Shown here piece after piece: positions 54,229 to 62,692 of a DNA stretch of 64,000 bases. Position numbers and translations under genes: made by a program. Every line of letters begins with the position of its first letter. Position 1 is the stretch's first letter. The stretch is from Crocinitomicaceae bacterium. Lineage in GTDB: Bacteria > Bacteroidota > Bacteroidia > Flavobacteriales_D > Crocinitomicaceae. Location: NCBI GenBank assembly GCA_021325675.1, contig JAJTCM010000003.1:496001-560000 (forward strand). Direction: 5' to 3'. Under the pieces are notes generated by a model, which saw only the letters and a program-made list of their open reading frames with translations, searched no databases and was not told where the DNA came from.

Positions 54229-55296
54229 ATGGCTCATACTATCAAGCCGGGAGTTGCAACCGGTGACCAGGTACAGGAAATTTTCAGATATGCGAAGGAA
54301 AAAGGCTTTGCTTTGCCTGCAGTAAACGTAACCAGCTCCAGTACGGTGAATTCCGTGATGGAAACGGCTGCGAAACTGAAATCGCCCGTGATTATCCAAT
54401 TTTCGAACGGAGGTGCGCATTTTAATGCCGGAAAAGGCTTATCCAATGAAGGCGAAAAAGCAGCGATTGCCGGTGGAATTGCCGGTGCAAAGCATATTCA
54501 CGAGCTGGCTGAGCTTTATGGCGCGACTGTGATTTTACACACCGACCACTGCGCTAAAAAGTTATTGCCCTGGATCGACGGTTTGCTGGATGCAAGCGAA
54601 AAATTCTTTGCCGAAACAGGCAAGCCGCTTTACAGCTCCCACATGATCGACCTTTCCGAAGAGCCGATTGAAGAAAATATCGAAATCTGCAAGCAATACC
54701 TGGCACGCATGTCTAAAATGGGCATGACCCTCGAAATCGAGCTTGGGATTACAGGCGGTGAAGAAGACGGCGTTGACAATTCAGATGTTGACAGCTCCAA
54801 GCTCTATACCCAGCCGTCTGAAGTAGCTTATGCTTACGAAGAATTGATGAAAATAAGCCCGCGTTTTACAGTAGCGGCTGCTTTCGGTAACGTACACGGT
54901 GTTTACAAACCGGGAAATGTGAAGCTGACCCCGAAAATCCTGAAAAATTCCCAGGAATACGTTCAGGAGAAATTCAATACAGGAAAAAACCCGGTTGATT
55001 TCGTTTTCCACGGCGGTTCAGGCTCAACACTCGAAGAAATCCGCGAGGCGATCAGCTACGGGGTGATCAAAATGAACATCGATACGGATTTACAGTTTGC
55101 CTACACGGAAGGTGTGCGCGACTACGTGAGCTCCAAAATCGAATACCTGAGAACGCAGATCGGGAACCCGGAAGGTGACGATCAGCCGAATAAAAAGCAT
55201 TACGATCCGCGCAAATGGGTACGCGAAGGCGAGTTAACCTTCATTAAGCGTCTCACCCAGGCTTTTGAGGATTTAAATAATGTGAATACTTTATAA
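54229..55296 (+). CDS. fbaA: Class II fructose-bisphosphate aldolase
   Basis: Zinc-dependent cleavage of fructose 1,6-bisphosphate in glycolysis. 355 aa, FbaA group: FALPAVNVTSSSTVNSVMETA, metal ligands in HTDHCAKKLLPW, IELGITGGEEDGVDNS, AAFGNVHGVYKPGNVKL, VFHGGSGSTLEEI and GVIKMNIDTDLQFAYT. Normal length. Own promoter; accD follows after 83 bases of repeat DNA. Confidence 0.96.
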   Translation: MAHTIKPGVATGDQVQEIFRYAKEKGFALPAVNVTSSSTVNSVMETAAKLKSPVIIQFSNGGAHFNAGKGLSNEGEKAAIAGGIAGAKHIHELAELYGATVILHTDHCAKKLLPWIDGLLDASEKFFAETGKPLYSSHMIDLSEEPIEENIEICKQYLARMSKMGMTLEIELGITGGEEDGVDNSDVDSSKLYTQPSEVAYAYEELMKISPRFTVAAAFGNVHGVYKPGNVKLTPKILKNSQEYVQEKFNTGKNPVDFVFHGGSGSTLEEIREAISYGVIKMNIDTDLQFAYTEGVRDYVSSKIEYLRTQIGNPEGDDQPNKKHYDPRKWVREGELTFIKRLTQAFEDLNNVNTL

Positions 55297-55302
55297 GAAT
55301 GT

Positions 55303-55375
55303 AAAATGGAGAATTGAAGTGGAAAATGAGTTTTAAATCCCAATTTTCCATTCTCGATTTTCAATTCTAAAATTT
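55303..55375. repeat. Inverted repeat with GAATTG/AAAATGG words
   Basis: Left AAAATGGAGAATTGAAGTGG, right complement AAAATTTTAGAATTGAAAAT then CGAGAATGGAAAATTGG. Same word family as 45413-45495. Confidence 0.55.
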
Positions 55376-55379
55376 TAAT

Positions 55380-56225
55380 ATGAGTTGGTTTAAAAGAAAT
55401 AAAGAGGGGATTACGACTTCCACCAAGGAGAAAAAAGAAACCCCGGAAGGCTTGTGGCACAAGTGTAACAACTGTAAAACGGTATTTACACAGGCTGATT
55501 TTGAGAAAAACGTATATGTTTGTGATCGCTGCTCTTACCATGAGCGCATCGGTTCTGAAGAATATTTCCAGATTATTTTTGACGGCGGCAAATACAAGGA
55601 GCTGGACAAAAATATGTCTTCCGGAGACCCGCTGAATTTCACGGATACTAAAAAATATACTGACAGGATCAAAGCTACCCAAAAAGCTTCAGGACTGAAA
55701 GATGCTATCCGCACCGCTCACGGAACGCTTAACGGCATGAACTTCGTGATCGCCTGTATGGATTTTAATTTCATCGGTGGATCGATGGGATCGGTTATGG
55801 GCGAGAAAATTTCCCGCGCCATTGACAAAGCTATCGAATTGAAAGCCCCGTTTATGATCATCTCCAAATCCGGGGGCGCGCGTATGATGGAAGCCGGATA
55901 TTCCCTGATGCAAATGGCTAAAATCAGCGGAAAGCTCGGTGTTTTGTCTGAACACAAATTACCTTACATTTCTTACCTCACCGACCCGACGACAGGTGGA
56001 GTAACCGCTTCGTTTGCAATGCTGGGTGACCTCAACATTGCCGAGCCGAACGCACTGATCGGTTTTGCCGGGCCGCGCGTGGTAAAAGAAACAATCGGAC
56101 GCGACTTGCCGGACGGTTTCCAGACTTCTGAGTTCGTACTGGAGCACGGCTTCCTGGATTATATCGTTGACCGTACTGAAATGCGTGATAAACTGGCGCA
56201 TACGCTCAAACTCTTTTTAAGTTAA
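55380..56225 (+). CDS. accD: Acetyl-CoA carboxylase carboxyltransferase subunit beta
   Basis: Fatty-acid synthesis; makes malonyl-CoA with AccA and biotinyl AccB/C. 281 aa. N-terminal zinc ribbon C29-x2-C32 ... C48-x2-C51 ([11 protein letters not shown] / [10 protein letters not shown]); crotonase-fold core with [51 protein letters not shown] and [11 protein letters not shown]. Normal length. accA is not nearby. Confidence 0.96.
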   Translation: MSWFKRNKEGITTSTKEKKETPEGLWHKCNNCKTVFTQADFEKNVYVCDRCSYHERIGSEEYFQIIFDGGKYKELDKNMSSGDPLNFTDTKKYTDRIKATQKASGLKDAIRTAHGTLNGMNFVIACMDFNFIGGSMGSVMGEKISRAIDKAIELKAPFMIISKSGGARMMEAGYSLMQMAKISGKLGVLSEHKLPYISYLTDPTTGGVTASFAMLGDLNIAEPNALIGFAGPRVVKETIGRDLPDGFQTSEFVLEHGFLDYIVDRTEMRDKLAHTLKLFLS

Positions 56226-56232
56226 ATTAACA

Positions 56233-56261
56233 TTGGGCGACGCCTTTTTAACGTATTTTTG
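56233..56261 (+). promoter_or_regulatory. bamD promoter (TTG-N18-TATTTTTG)
   Basis: TTG 56233-56235 and TATTTTTG 56254-56261, with the bamD ATG only 6 bases downstream, so the transcript is leaderless or nearly so. Confidence 0.55.
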
Positions 56262-56266
56262 AACCC

Positions 56267-57067
56267 ATGAAATTTGCTTTAACGCTTCTTGTTTTTACAG
56301 CCTTGATGACTTCCTGCTCGGAATATAACAGAGTGTTAAAAGGAGATGATTACACCCGTAAATTTGAACTTGCGAACGATAAGTTCGACAATAAAAAATG
56401 GCCGCAATCCATTGCTTTATACGAACAGGTTTACCAGCGCATGCCGAAATCCGGTGAGGGTGAGCTTTCATATTACCGCATAGGAAAGGCATATTACGCA
56501 GACGAAGATTATTACATGGCCGGGTACTATTTCGGTTCTTTTTTCGATAAATTTCCTTACAGCACAAAAACCGAGGAGGCATTTTTCCTGAAAGCCTTGT
56601 GCAGCGTGAAAAATTCGCCGTCATCCAGCCTGGACCAGCAGGAAACCGAGCTTGCCCTCAATGACGTTCAGCAATTCATCTATCTTTTCCCGAATTCAGA
56701 CCGGGTTGATACCTGCAACCAGATCATGGATAAGCTGCGCGAAAAGCTGGAAAAAAAGGAATACGACAACATTCGCCTGTATGCCAAAACACTGAATTAC
56801 AAATCAGCGGTGGTAACTGCAGAAACTTTCCTGGTGGACTATCCAACGTCCGGATTCAGGGAAGAAGTCATTTATATCAGCATCAAAAATTCTTATTTAC
56901 TGTCTAAAAACAGTGTTGAAGAGAAAAAAAAGGAGCGAATTGAGAAATCAATTGAAACTTATCGTAACTTTGTAACCCAATTTCCTGAGAGTAAATACCG
57001 GAAGGAACTGGACGATCTGCACAATGAGCTGCAGCACGAACTTGTAACAGTAACTAATTCAAAGTAA
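56267..57067 (+). CDS. bamD: Outer membrane protein assembly factor BamD
   Basis: 266 aa lipoprotein (lipobox LMTSC) with five TPR-like repeats (about 27-255; KFELANDKFDNKKWPQSIALYEQVYQ, YYMAGYYFGSFFDKFPYS, ALNDVQQFIYLFPNS). BamD is the essential lipoprotein of the BAM complex in which BamA inserts beta-barrels. First gene of a bamD-rpoZ-coaBC-porD-recN block; rpoZ starts 8 bases later. Confidence 0.92.
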   Translation: MKFALTLLVFTALMTSCSEYNRVLKGDDYTRKFELANDKFDNKKWPQSIALYEQVYQRMPKSGEGELSYYRIGKAYYADEDYYMAGYYFGSFFDKFPYSTKTEEAFFLKALCSVKNSPSSSLDQQETELALNDVQQFIYLFPNSDRVDTCNQIMDKLREKLEKKEYDNIRLYAKTLNYKSAVVTAETFLVDYPTSGFREEVIYISIKNSYLLSKNSVEEKKKERIEKSIETYRNFVTQFPESKYRKELDDLHNELQHELVTVTNSK

Positions 57068-57075
57068 AATACACG

Positions 57076-57414
57076 ATGAATCTGAATTTAAAAAATAACA
57101 CCTCCGAGCGTTCAACTATCACGCGTGATACGATCGAGTTTGAAGAACAAACCGGGAATATCTACGAATCGATCGTTGCGATGTCAAGACGTTCGAACCA
57201 GATTTCCAGCGAGCTGAAAGAAGAATTAACTTCTAAATTACAGGAGTTTGCTTCTTCAACTGACAACCTGGAAGAGGTTTTCGAAAACCGCGAGCAGATC
57301 GAAATTTCCAAGTATTACGAAAAGCTTCCTAAACCGGTTGCTATCGCGATGACGGAAATGCTGGACGACAAAATCTACATTCGTAAAGTCGAGGAGGAAA
57401 AAGACAAAGCGTAA
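57076..57414 (+). CDS. rpoZ: RNA polymerase omega subunit, Bacteroidota form
   Basis: 112 aa, aligned with Rpb6/omega only weakly, as is usual in this phylum: a leading DTIEFEEQTGNIYESIVAMSRRSNQIS (omega core motif), then a longer acidic extension and KLPKPVAIAMTEMLDDKIYIRK. Location right after bamD and before coaBC is conserved in Bacteroidota and supports the call. Helps assembly of RNA polymerase. Confidence 0.85.
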   Translation: MNLNLKNNTSERSTITRDTIEFEEQTGNIYESIVAMSRRSNQISSELKEELTSKLQEFASSTDNLEEVFENREQIEISKYYEKLPKPVAIAMTEMLDDKIYIRKVEEEKDKA

Positions 57415-57472
57415 GCTTTGATCCAACATGCGTTAGCGCAAGCCCTATGCTGTGCTATCAACATCAAAGAAC

Positions 57473-58663
57473 ATGAAAGGAAAACGCATCCTTCTCGGAA
57501 TAACAGGAGGAATTGCAGCATATAAAATTGCGTTCCTTATCCGGATATTAAAGAAAAAAGGGGCAGAAGTCAAATGTATTATGACTCCTGCCTCTTGTGA
57601 TTTTATAAGTCCGCTAACCCTCGCCACCCTTTCCGAAAACCCGGTATCCATCGATTTCTGGAACAGGCAAAACGGCGAATGGGTCAACCACGTTGATTTA
57701 GGAATGTGGCCCGATGTATTCGTGATCGCACCGTGCACAGCCAGCACACTGGCAAAAATGGCAAACGGCTTCTGCGACAACCTGCTCACAGCGACATATT
57801 TATCCGCCAAATCACCCGTAGTAATTGCCCCGGCAATGGATCTCGACATGTATGCACATTTTTCCACGCAAAAAAACCTGGACCTCCTGGCCGCAAACGG
57901 AAACCGCATCATTCCTGCTGAGGAAGGTGAGCTTGCCAGCGGTTTGATTGGGCAGGGAAGAATGGCAGAGCCGGAAAACATCGCCGCTTACCTCGAACAA
58001 CTGTTTGAGAAGCAAACCGATTTCGCTGGCAAAAAAGTATTGCTGACTGCCGGGCCTACCTACGAAAAAATCGATCCTGTGCGCTTTATCGGGAACCATT
58101 CTTCCGGGAAAATGGGCTATCGCATTGCAGAAAGCTTTTTGCAGCGCGGCGCTTCCGTCGTTTTGATCAGTGGCCCGACACAGGAAAAACTAACGCATAC
58201 CAGGCTTGAGCTGATTTCCGTGGAAAGCGCAGAAGAGATGCTCAAAGCCGTTCAGCAGCACTGGCCTGCAAGCGACATCGGAATTTTTGCCGCAGCCGTA
58301 GCGGATTACAGACCAAAACAAGTCGCCGGGCAAAAAATCAAGAAAAAGGAGGAGGAGCTCACCATTACTTTGGTAAAAAACCCGGATATTCTTTCCTGGG
58401 CCGGGCAAAACAAAACGGATCAGCAGCTCTTGGTCGGTTTTGCACTTGAAACAAATGACGCTATCGCCCATGCACAGGACAAGCTGAAACGCAAAAACCT
58501 CGACCTCATTGTTGTCAACACGCTGGAAGACGAGGGCGCCGGTTTTAAAAATGATACAAATCGTATCCAATTGTTGGATAAGCACAATAAAATAACTAGT
58601 TTTGAGTTAAAAAGCAAAGCTTTGGTCGCCGAAGACCTTGTCAATTACCTGAAACACGTATGA
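57473..58663 (+). CDS. coaBC: Bifunctional phosphopantothenoylcysteine decarboxylase/synthetase
   Basis: CoA synthesis. 396 aa from MKGKRILLGITGGIAAYK (ORF-track start adds seven residues). N-terminal CoaC flavoprotein domain (1-180): catalytic His in EWVNHVDLG, APCTASTLAKMANGFCDNLL; C-terminal CoaB domain (185-396): VLLTAGPTYEKIDPVRFIGNHSSGKMG, AAVADYRPK and the K-rich KKKEEELTITLVKNPDIL. Overlaps porD by four bases (ATGA). Confidence 0.96.
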   Translation: MKGKRILLGITGGIAAYKIAFLIRILKKKGAEVKCIMTPASCDFISPLTLATLSENPVSIDFWNRQNGEWVNHVDLGMWPDVFVIAPCTASTLAKMANGFCDNLLTATYLSAKSPVVIAPAMDLDMYAHFSTQKNLDLLAANGNRIIPAEEGELASGLIGQGRMAEPENIAAYLEQLFEKQTDFAGKKVLLTAGPTYEKIDPVRFIGNHSSGKMGYRIAESFLQRGASVVLISGPTQEKLTHTRLELISVESAEEMLKAVQQHWPASDIGIFAAAVADYRPKQVAGQKIKKKEEELTITLVKNPDILSWAGQNKTDQQLLVGFALETNDAIAHAQDKLKRKNLDLIVVNTLEDEGAGFKNDTNRIQLLDKHNKITSFELKSKALVAEDLVNYLKHV

Positions 58664-59562
58664 AATTTATATTTGCCTTCTTTGTTGTATTAAGCGCCTC
58701 ATGGAGCTTCAGCCAGGAGTTAAACTGCCAGGTGACCGTTATCGTGGATAACCAGATCCCGGTGACCTCGGTGGAAAAAGAAGTGTTTGACCAGCTCAAG
58801 CAAACAGTTTACGATTTGATGAACAACACCAAGTGGACGAAAGACAAGTTCAAGCTGGAGGAACGCATCAACTGCAACATCCAGATCCAGATTTCTTCCA
58901 TTCCAAGCTCGGGGACTTATTCCGGTTCGATCCAGGTGCAGTCTACGCGCCCCGCTTTCAACAGCAATTACAACTCAACGATCGTGAATTATCAGGACGA
59001 AAACGTGACCTTTAACTTTTCAAGGAACGCGATCCTGATTTATGCCCCGAACCAATACCGCGACGAGCTGACATCGATTTTAGCATTTTACGCGTATTTC
59101 ATCATCGGCATGGACTACGATTCTTTTTCCCCGCAGGGTGGAACAGCTTATTTCAACGAAGCACAGCAAATCGTTTCACTCGCACAGTCTTCCGGAAACC
59201 CGGGCTGGCAGTCCTCAGACACGAAGAAACGCAACCGTTTTTACCTGATTGACAATGTGCTCCACCAGCTTTTTGAACCGCTGAGGGCGAGCAATTACAT
59301 GTATCACCGCAAAGGCATCGATATGCTGTATGACGATCCTGAAGCAGCACGCAAAAACATGTTCCAGGCGCTGACCAATCTCAACAAAGTTGTTTCAACG
59401 CGTCCCAATTCGATCAACCTGCTGAATTTTGTGCAGGCCAAGCAAGTGGAGCTGAAAAATATTTTCGTGGATGCCGAAAGCGCTGAGAAAACCGAAGTCG
59501 TGAATCTCCTTAAGAAAATCGACCCGGCCAATTCTACAAAATACCAAACCATTTTAGAATAA
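58660..59562 (+). CDS. porD: DUF4835 protein, T9SS PorD type
   Basis: 300 aa with signal peptide ending SWSFSQ, then ELNCQVTVIVDNQIPVTSVEKEVFDQLKQTVYDLMNNTKWT, which matches DUF4835, the family of T9SS protein PorD. Gene order coaBC-porD-recN is conserved. Function in secretion unclear, probably periplasmic. Overlaps coaBC (ATGA) and recN (TAATG), so translation of the three is coupled. Confidence 0.85.
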   Translation: MKFIFAFFVVLSASWSFSQELNCQVTVIVDNQIPVTSVEKEVFDQLKQTVYDLMNNTKWTKDKFKLEERINCNIQIQISSIPSSGTYSGSIQVQSTRPAFNSNYNSTIVNYQDENVTFNFSRNAILIYAPNQYRDELTSILAFYAYFIIGMDYDSFSPQGGTAYFNEAQQIVSLAQSSGNPGWQSSDTKKRNRFYLIDNVLHQLFEPLRASNYMYHRKGIDMLYDDPEAARKNMFQALTNLNKVVSTRPNSINLLNFVQAKQVELKNIFVDAESAEKTEVVNLLKKIDPANSTKYQTILE

Positions 59563-61211
59563 TGCTCCAGCACCTCAAAATTGAGAACTTCGCTTTAATC
59601 CCCAGCCTGGAACTGCATTTTTCACCGGGATTTACTGTTTTTACCGGGGAAACAGGTTCCGGAAAATCAATCCTTTTGGGCGCCCTGAACCTGATTTTGG
59701 GTGAACGCGCAGATTACACCGTGATCCGCGACCCGCAGCAAAAAACCATTGTTGAAGGCATTTTTACGATCAAAGAATACGATCTCCTCCCCTTTTTCGA
59801 GGCGAACGACCTGGATTATTCCGATGAAACATCTATCCGCCGCGAAATTACCGGGCAGGGAAAATCACGGGCCTTTATCAACGATACGCCGGTACAGCTC
59901 AGCATTTTGAAAGAGCTAAGCGAACAATTGGTCCACATTCATTCGCAGCATCATACGCTTGAACTGAAAAGCCAAAGCTTCCAGTTCGACGTGCTGGATT
60001 ACCTCTGTGACACCATGCCGCTCCGCAAGGAATTTGCAGCAAAAAACACGGCTTGCAGGCAATTGGAACGCTCATTGGAAGAAAAGACCCGTGAGCTGCA
60101 AAAAATGCTTCAGGATGAGGATTACAACCGGTTTCAGCTCAGCGAGCTGGAAAAGCTGAACCTGCACAAAACGAATTACAGTATACTTGAACAGGAACAG
60201 GAACAAATGGATCATTTTGACGCCATTAAGCTGACTTTTGATTCAATGGGCGAACTGCTCGAAAACGAAAACCAGGTGCTCGAAAAGCTCAACCAGCTGA
60301 AAGCAATTATTGATAAAAACAAAAACCTCCACCCTTTTTTCGAATCGGCTTCGGAGCGTTTGAAAAGTATTTACCTCGAAGTCAAAGACCTCGCTTACGA
60401 AGCGCAAAACCAGCAGGGAAGCATCGAATTCAACCCGGCGAAAAAACAGGAGCTGGAAAACCAGCTTTCCCTTTACAATGCCGCTTTGTTTAAGCATGGC
60501 GTGAAAGAACAGGCTGAACTGATCGCAGTTTATGAAAATTTTGAACAGCAGCAATCGCGCTCCGGGCAGCTCCAGGAAGAAATAACGGAAATCAATTCCC
60601 GCATTATAAAGCTCAAACAGGAACTGACGGAAACAGGCGACAAGCTCCACAGCGAGCGCCTTTCTCAAAAAACCGGTATTGAACAAAACATTGAAACATT
60701 GCTCAGCGAGCTGAAAATGGAAAATTGCAAGGTCATTTTTGAGCTGGAAAAAACAGCCCAGGCCAACGCTTTCGGGTTTTCCACTTTAAGCCTGAATTTC
60801 AGCCCGAATGCCGGACTCGCTCCCAAAGCGATTGAGAAATCCGCCAGCGGTGGTGAATTATCCCGCCTGATGCTTGCGATCCAGACTTTACTGTCACAAA
60901 AGAAAAAATTGCCCGGCCTGATCTTCGATGAGATCGATACGGGCGTTTCCGGGGAAGTAGCCCAGAAATTAGGTGAATTGCTCAACAAAATGGGACAAAA
61001 GATGCAGCTGATGGCAATTACGCATTTACCACAAGTTGCCGCCAAAGGCCAAAGCCATTTCAAAGTGCAAAAATCCAGCAGCACGGGCAGCACCGTAACC
61101 GAAGTCCGGAAACTCAGCAGCGAAGAGCGCATCCAGGAAATCGCACGTTTGATGAGCGGGGAGGAAATCACAAATGCTGCAGTGGAGAACGCCAAGGCTT
61201 TAATGAATTAA
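59562..61211 (+). CDS. recN: DNA repair protein RecN
   Basis: SMC-like ATPase of double-strand-break repair. 549 aa: Walker A GETGSGKS (29-36) with SILLGALNLILGERAD, a coiled-coil middle (about 150-400), then the signature SASGGELSRLMLAIQTLL and Walker B LIFDEIDTGVSGEVAQKLGE, and C-terminal LPQVAAKGQSHFKVQK. Normal length. Shares its start with the porD stop. Confidence 0.95.
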   Translation: MLQHLKIENFALIPSLELHFSPGFTVFTGETGSGKSILLGALNLILGERADYTVIRDPQQKTIVEGIFTIKEYDLLPFFEANDLDYSDETSIRREITGQGKSRAFINDTPVQLSILKELSEQLVHIHSQHHTLELKSQSFQFDVLDYLCDTMPLRKEFAAKNTACRQLERSLEEKTRELQKMLQDEDYNRFQLSELEKLNLHKTNYSILEQEQEQMDHFDAIKLTFDSMGELLENENQVLEKLNQLKAIIDKNKNLHPFFESASERLKSIYLEVKDLAYEAQNQQGSIEFNPAKKQELENQLSLYNAALFKHGVKEQAELIAVYENFEQQQSRSGQLQEEITEINSRIIKLKQELTETGDKLHSERLSQKTGIEQNIETLLSELKMENCKVIFELEKTAQANAFGFSTLSLNFSPNAGLAPKAIEKSASGGELSRLMLAIQTLLSQKKKLPGLIFDEIDTGVSGEVAQKLGELLNKMGQKMQLMAITHLPQVAAKGQSHFKVQKSSSTGSTVTEVRKLSSEERIQEIARLMSGEEITNAAVENAKALMN

Positions 61212-61214
61212 ATC

Positions 61215-61311
61215 TTAATGTGCTAATACGGTAATATGCTAATGAGTTAGTTAACTTCATTCTTGCATCAAATTCATTAGCATATTATCACATTAATAAA
61301 TCAGCACATTT
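61215..61311. repeat. Inverted repeat with GTGCTAAT/ATGCTAAT words
   Basis: Best example of the word repeats. Left TTAATGTGCTAATACGGTAA then TATGCTAATGAG; right complement AATGTGCTGATTTATTAATG then TGATAATATGCTAATGA. The right arm has one extra word. The two arms pair over more than 25 bases. Lies between recN and the VWA gene. Confidence 0.7.
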
Positions 61312-61362
61312 AAAAAGTGAACGTTTTGTATCCCGGCTTGTACAGCCCGGAAATTGATTGCT

Positions 61363-62472
61363 ATGAAACGTTTGTCTTTTATTTTTGTGGCCTTGCTGTG
61401 GCTCAGCGTATCCGCCCAGTACCAGGGGAAAATCCAGATTGCTATTTTATTTGACACCTCCAACAGTATGGACGGTTTGATCGACCAGGCGAAATCGCGT
61501 ATCTGGTCCATTGTCAACACCATGTCGAACCTGCGCTACCAGGGACAAACACCGGCGATCGAAATTGCATTGTACGATTACGGGAACGATAATATCCCGG
61601 CGGCCAACAACCACGTACGTCAAATCCTGCCTTTCACCGGTGACCTGGACCTTGTTTCCCAAAAACTGTTCGGTCTCACTACCCGCGGCGGACAGGAATA
61701 TTGCGGGGCGGTTATCTCGAATTCACTCGCCGAGCTGAAATGGAACGGCAACCCGAACGATTTGAAAATGATTTATATTGCCGGGAATGAGCCCTTCAAC
61801 CAGGGACCGGTTGCATATAAAGAAGTATGCGCACTGGCCGCCCAGCGAAGCATTTATGTCAATACCATATACTGCGGCGATTACCAGCAGGGGATCACGG
61901 AATTCTGGTACGACGGCGCACAGCAGGGAAAAGGCGAATATTCCAACATCAATCCCAACCTGCAGGTGAAACACTACGATACGCCTTACGATGAAAAAAT
62001 CCGGGTTTATAACGATTCACTCAACCGCACCTATATGGGCTACGGCAGTACGGGAAAAAGCAAGAAAAACGCCCAGGCGGAGCAGGACAAAAATGCAGAA
62101 GAGCAATCCGTTCAGGTATTGACGGAACGCGCTGTTGTGAAATCCAAATCGGTTTATAAAAATGATTCCTGGGACCTGGTGGACGCCAATGTTTCGGATT
62201 CAACCCTGGTTAAGCGCCTGACGAAAGACGAGCTGCCCGATGAGCTGAAAGGCAAAAGTGAAGCTGAGATTAAGGTTTACCTGGACGAACAAAAAGTAAA
62301 ACGCAGCACATACCAGAAAATGATCGGGGAATTATCTGTCGAGCGGGAAAAATACATCACAGAACAGAAAAAGAACGAGCCTGAAGGAACTGAAAGTGAT
62401 TTCGGAAAGGAAGTGCAGAAAAACGTCCTGAAAGTTGCCAATGAAAAAGGCTTTGAGGTGGAAAAGAAATGA
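61363..62472 (+). CDS. Exported VWA-domain protein
   Basis: 369 aa from MKRLSFIFVALLWLSVSAQ (signal peptide). Von Willebrand A domain (about 24-215) with MIDAS DTSNS (31-35), ALYDYGND and NEPFNQGPVAYKEV. The C-terminal third is helical and highly charged (KSKKNAQAEQDKNAEE, VEREKYITEQKKNEPEGTE), possibly coiled coil. Function unknown; calcium- or magnesium-dependent adhesion is typical of the domain. Not a clear Bat-operon member. Confidence 0.85.
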   Translation: MKRLSFIFVALLWLSVSAQYQGKIQIAILFDTSNSMDGLIDQAKSRIWSIVNTMSNLRYQGQTPAIEIALYDYGNDNIPAANNHVRQILPFTGDLDLVSQKLFGLTTRGGQEYCGAVISNSLAELKWNGNPNDLKMIYIAGNEPFNQGPVAYKEVCALAAQRSIYVNTIYCGDYQQGITEFWYDGAQQGKGEYSNINPNLQVKHYDTPYDEKIRVYNDSLNRTYMGYGSTGKSKKNAQAEQDKNAEEQSVQVLTERAVVKSKSVYKNDSWDLVDANVSDSTLVKRLTKDELPDELKGKSEAEIKVYLDEQKVKRSTYQKMIGELSVEREKYITEQKKNEPEGTESDFGKEVQKNVLKVANEKGFEVEKK

Positions 62473-62514
62473 TGAATTCATTATTATTTTCGATTTAGCT
62501 GAAGGCAAGCTCAT

Positions 62515-62547
62515 CAATTCTGCATTTTCCATTTTCAATTCTCCCTT
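62515..62547. repeat. CATTTTCAATTCTC word repeat
   Basis: AATTCTGCATTTTCCATTTTCAATTCTCC in the 220-base gap after the VWA gene: same words as at 45413 and 55339. The rest of the gap has no gene; TACATTTA at 62662 may be the promoter of the next gene. Confidence 0.4.
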
Positions 62548-62692
62548 CAAAAAACCGCCTTTCATCCCAGTGAATCAACCTTTTATATTTTATGATTCCG
62601 CGATCATCTAAAAATAGCGAAAATTTAACCGCTTTCTAATTGCATTATTGATTTATTTGGTTACATTTATCCAAACTTGAAGCTGCGGGACT

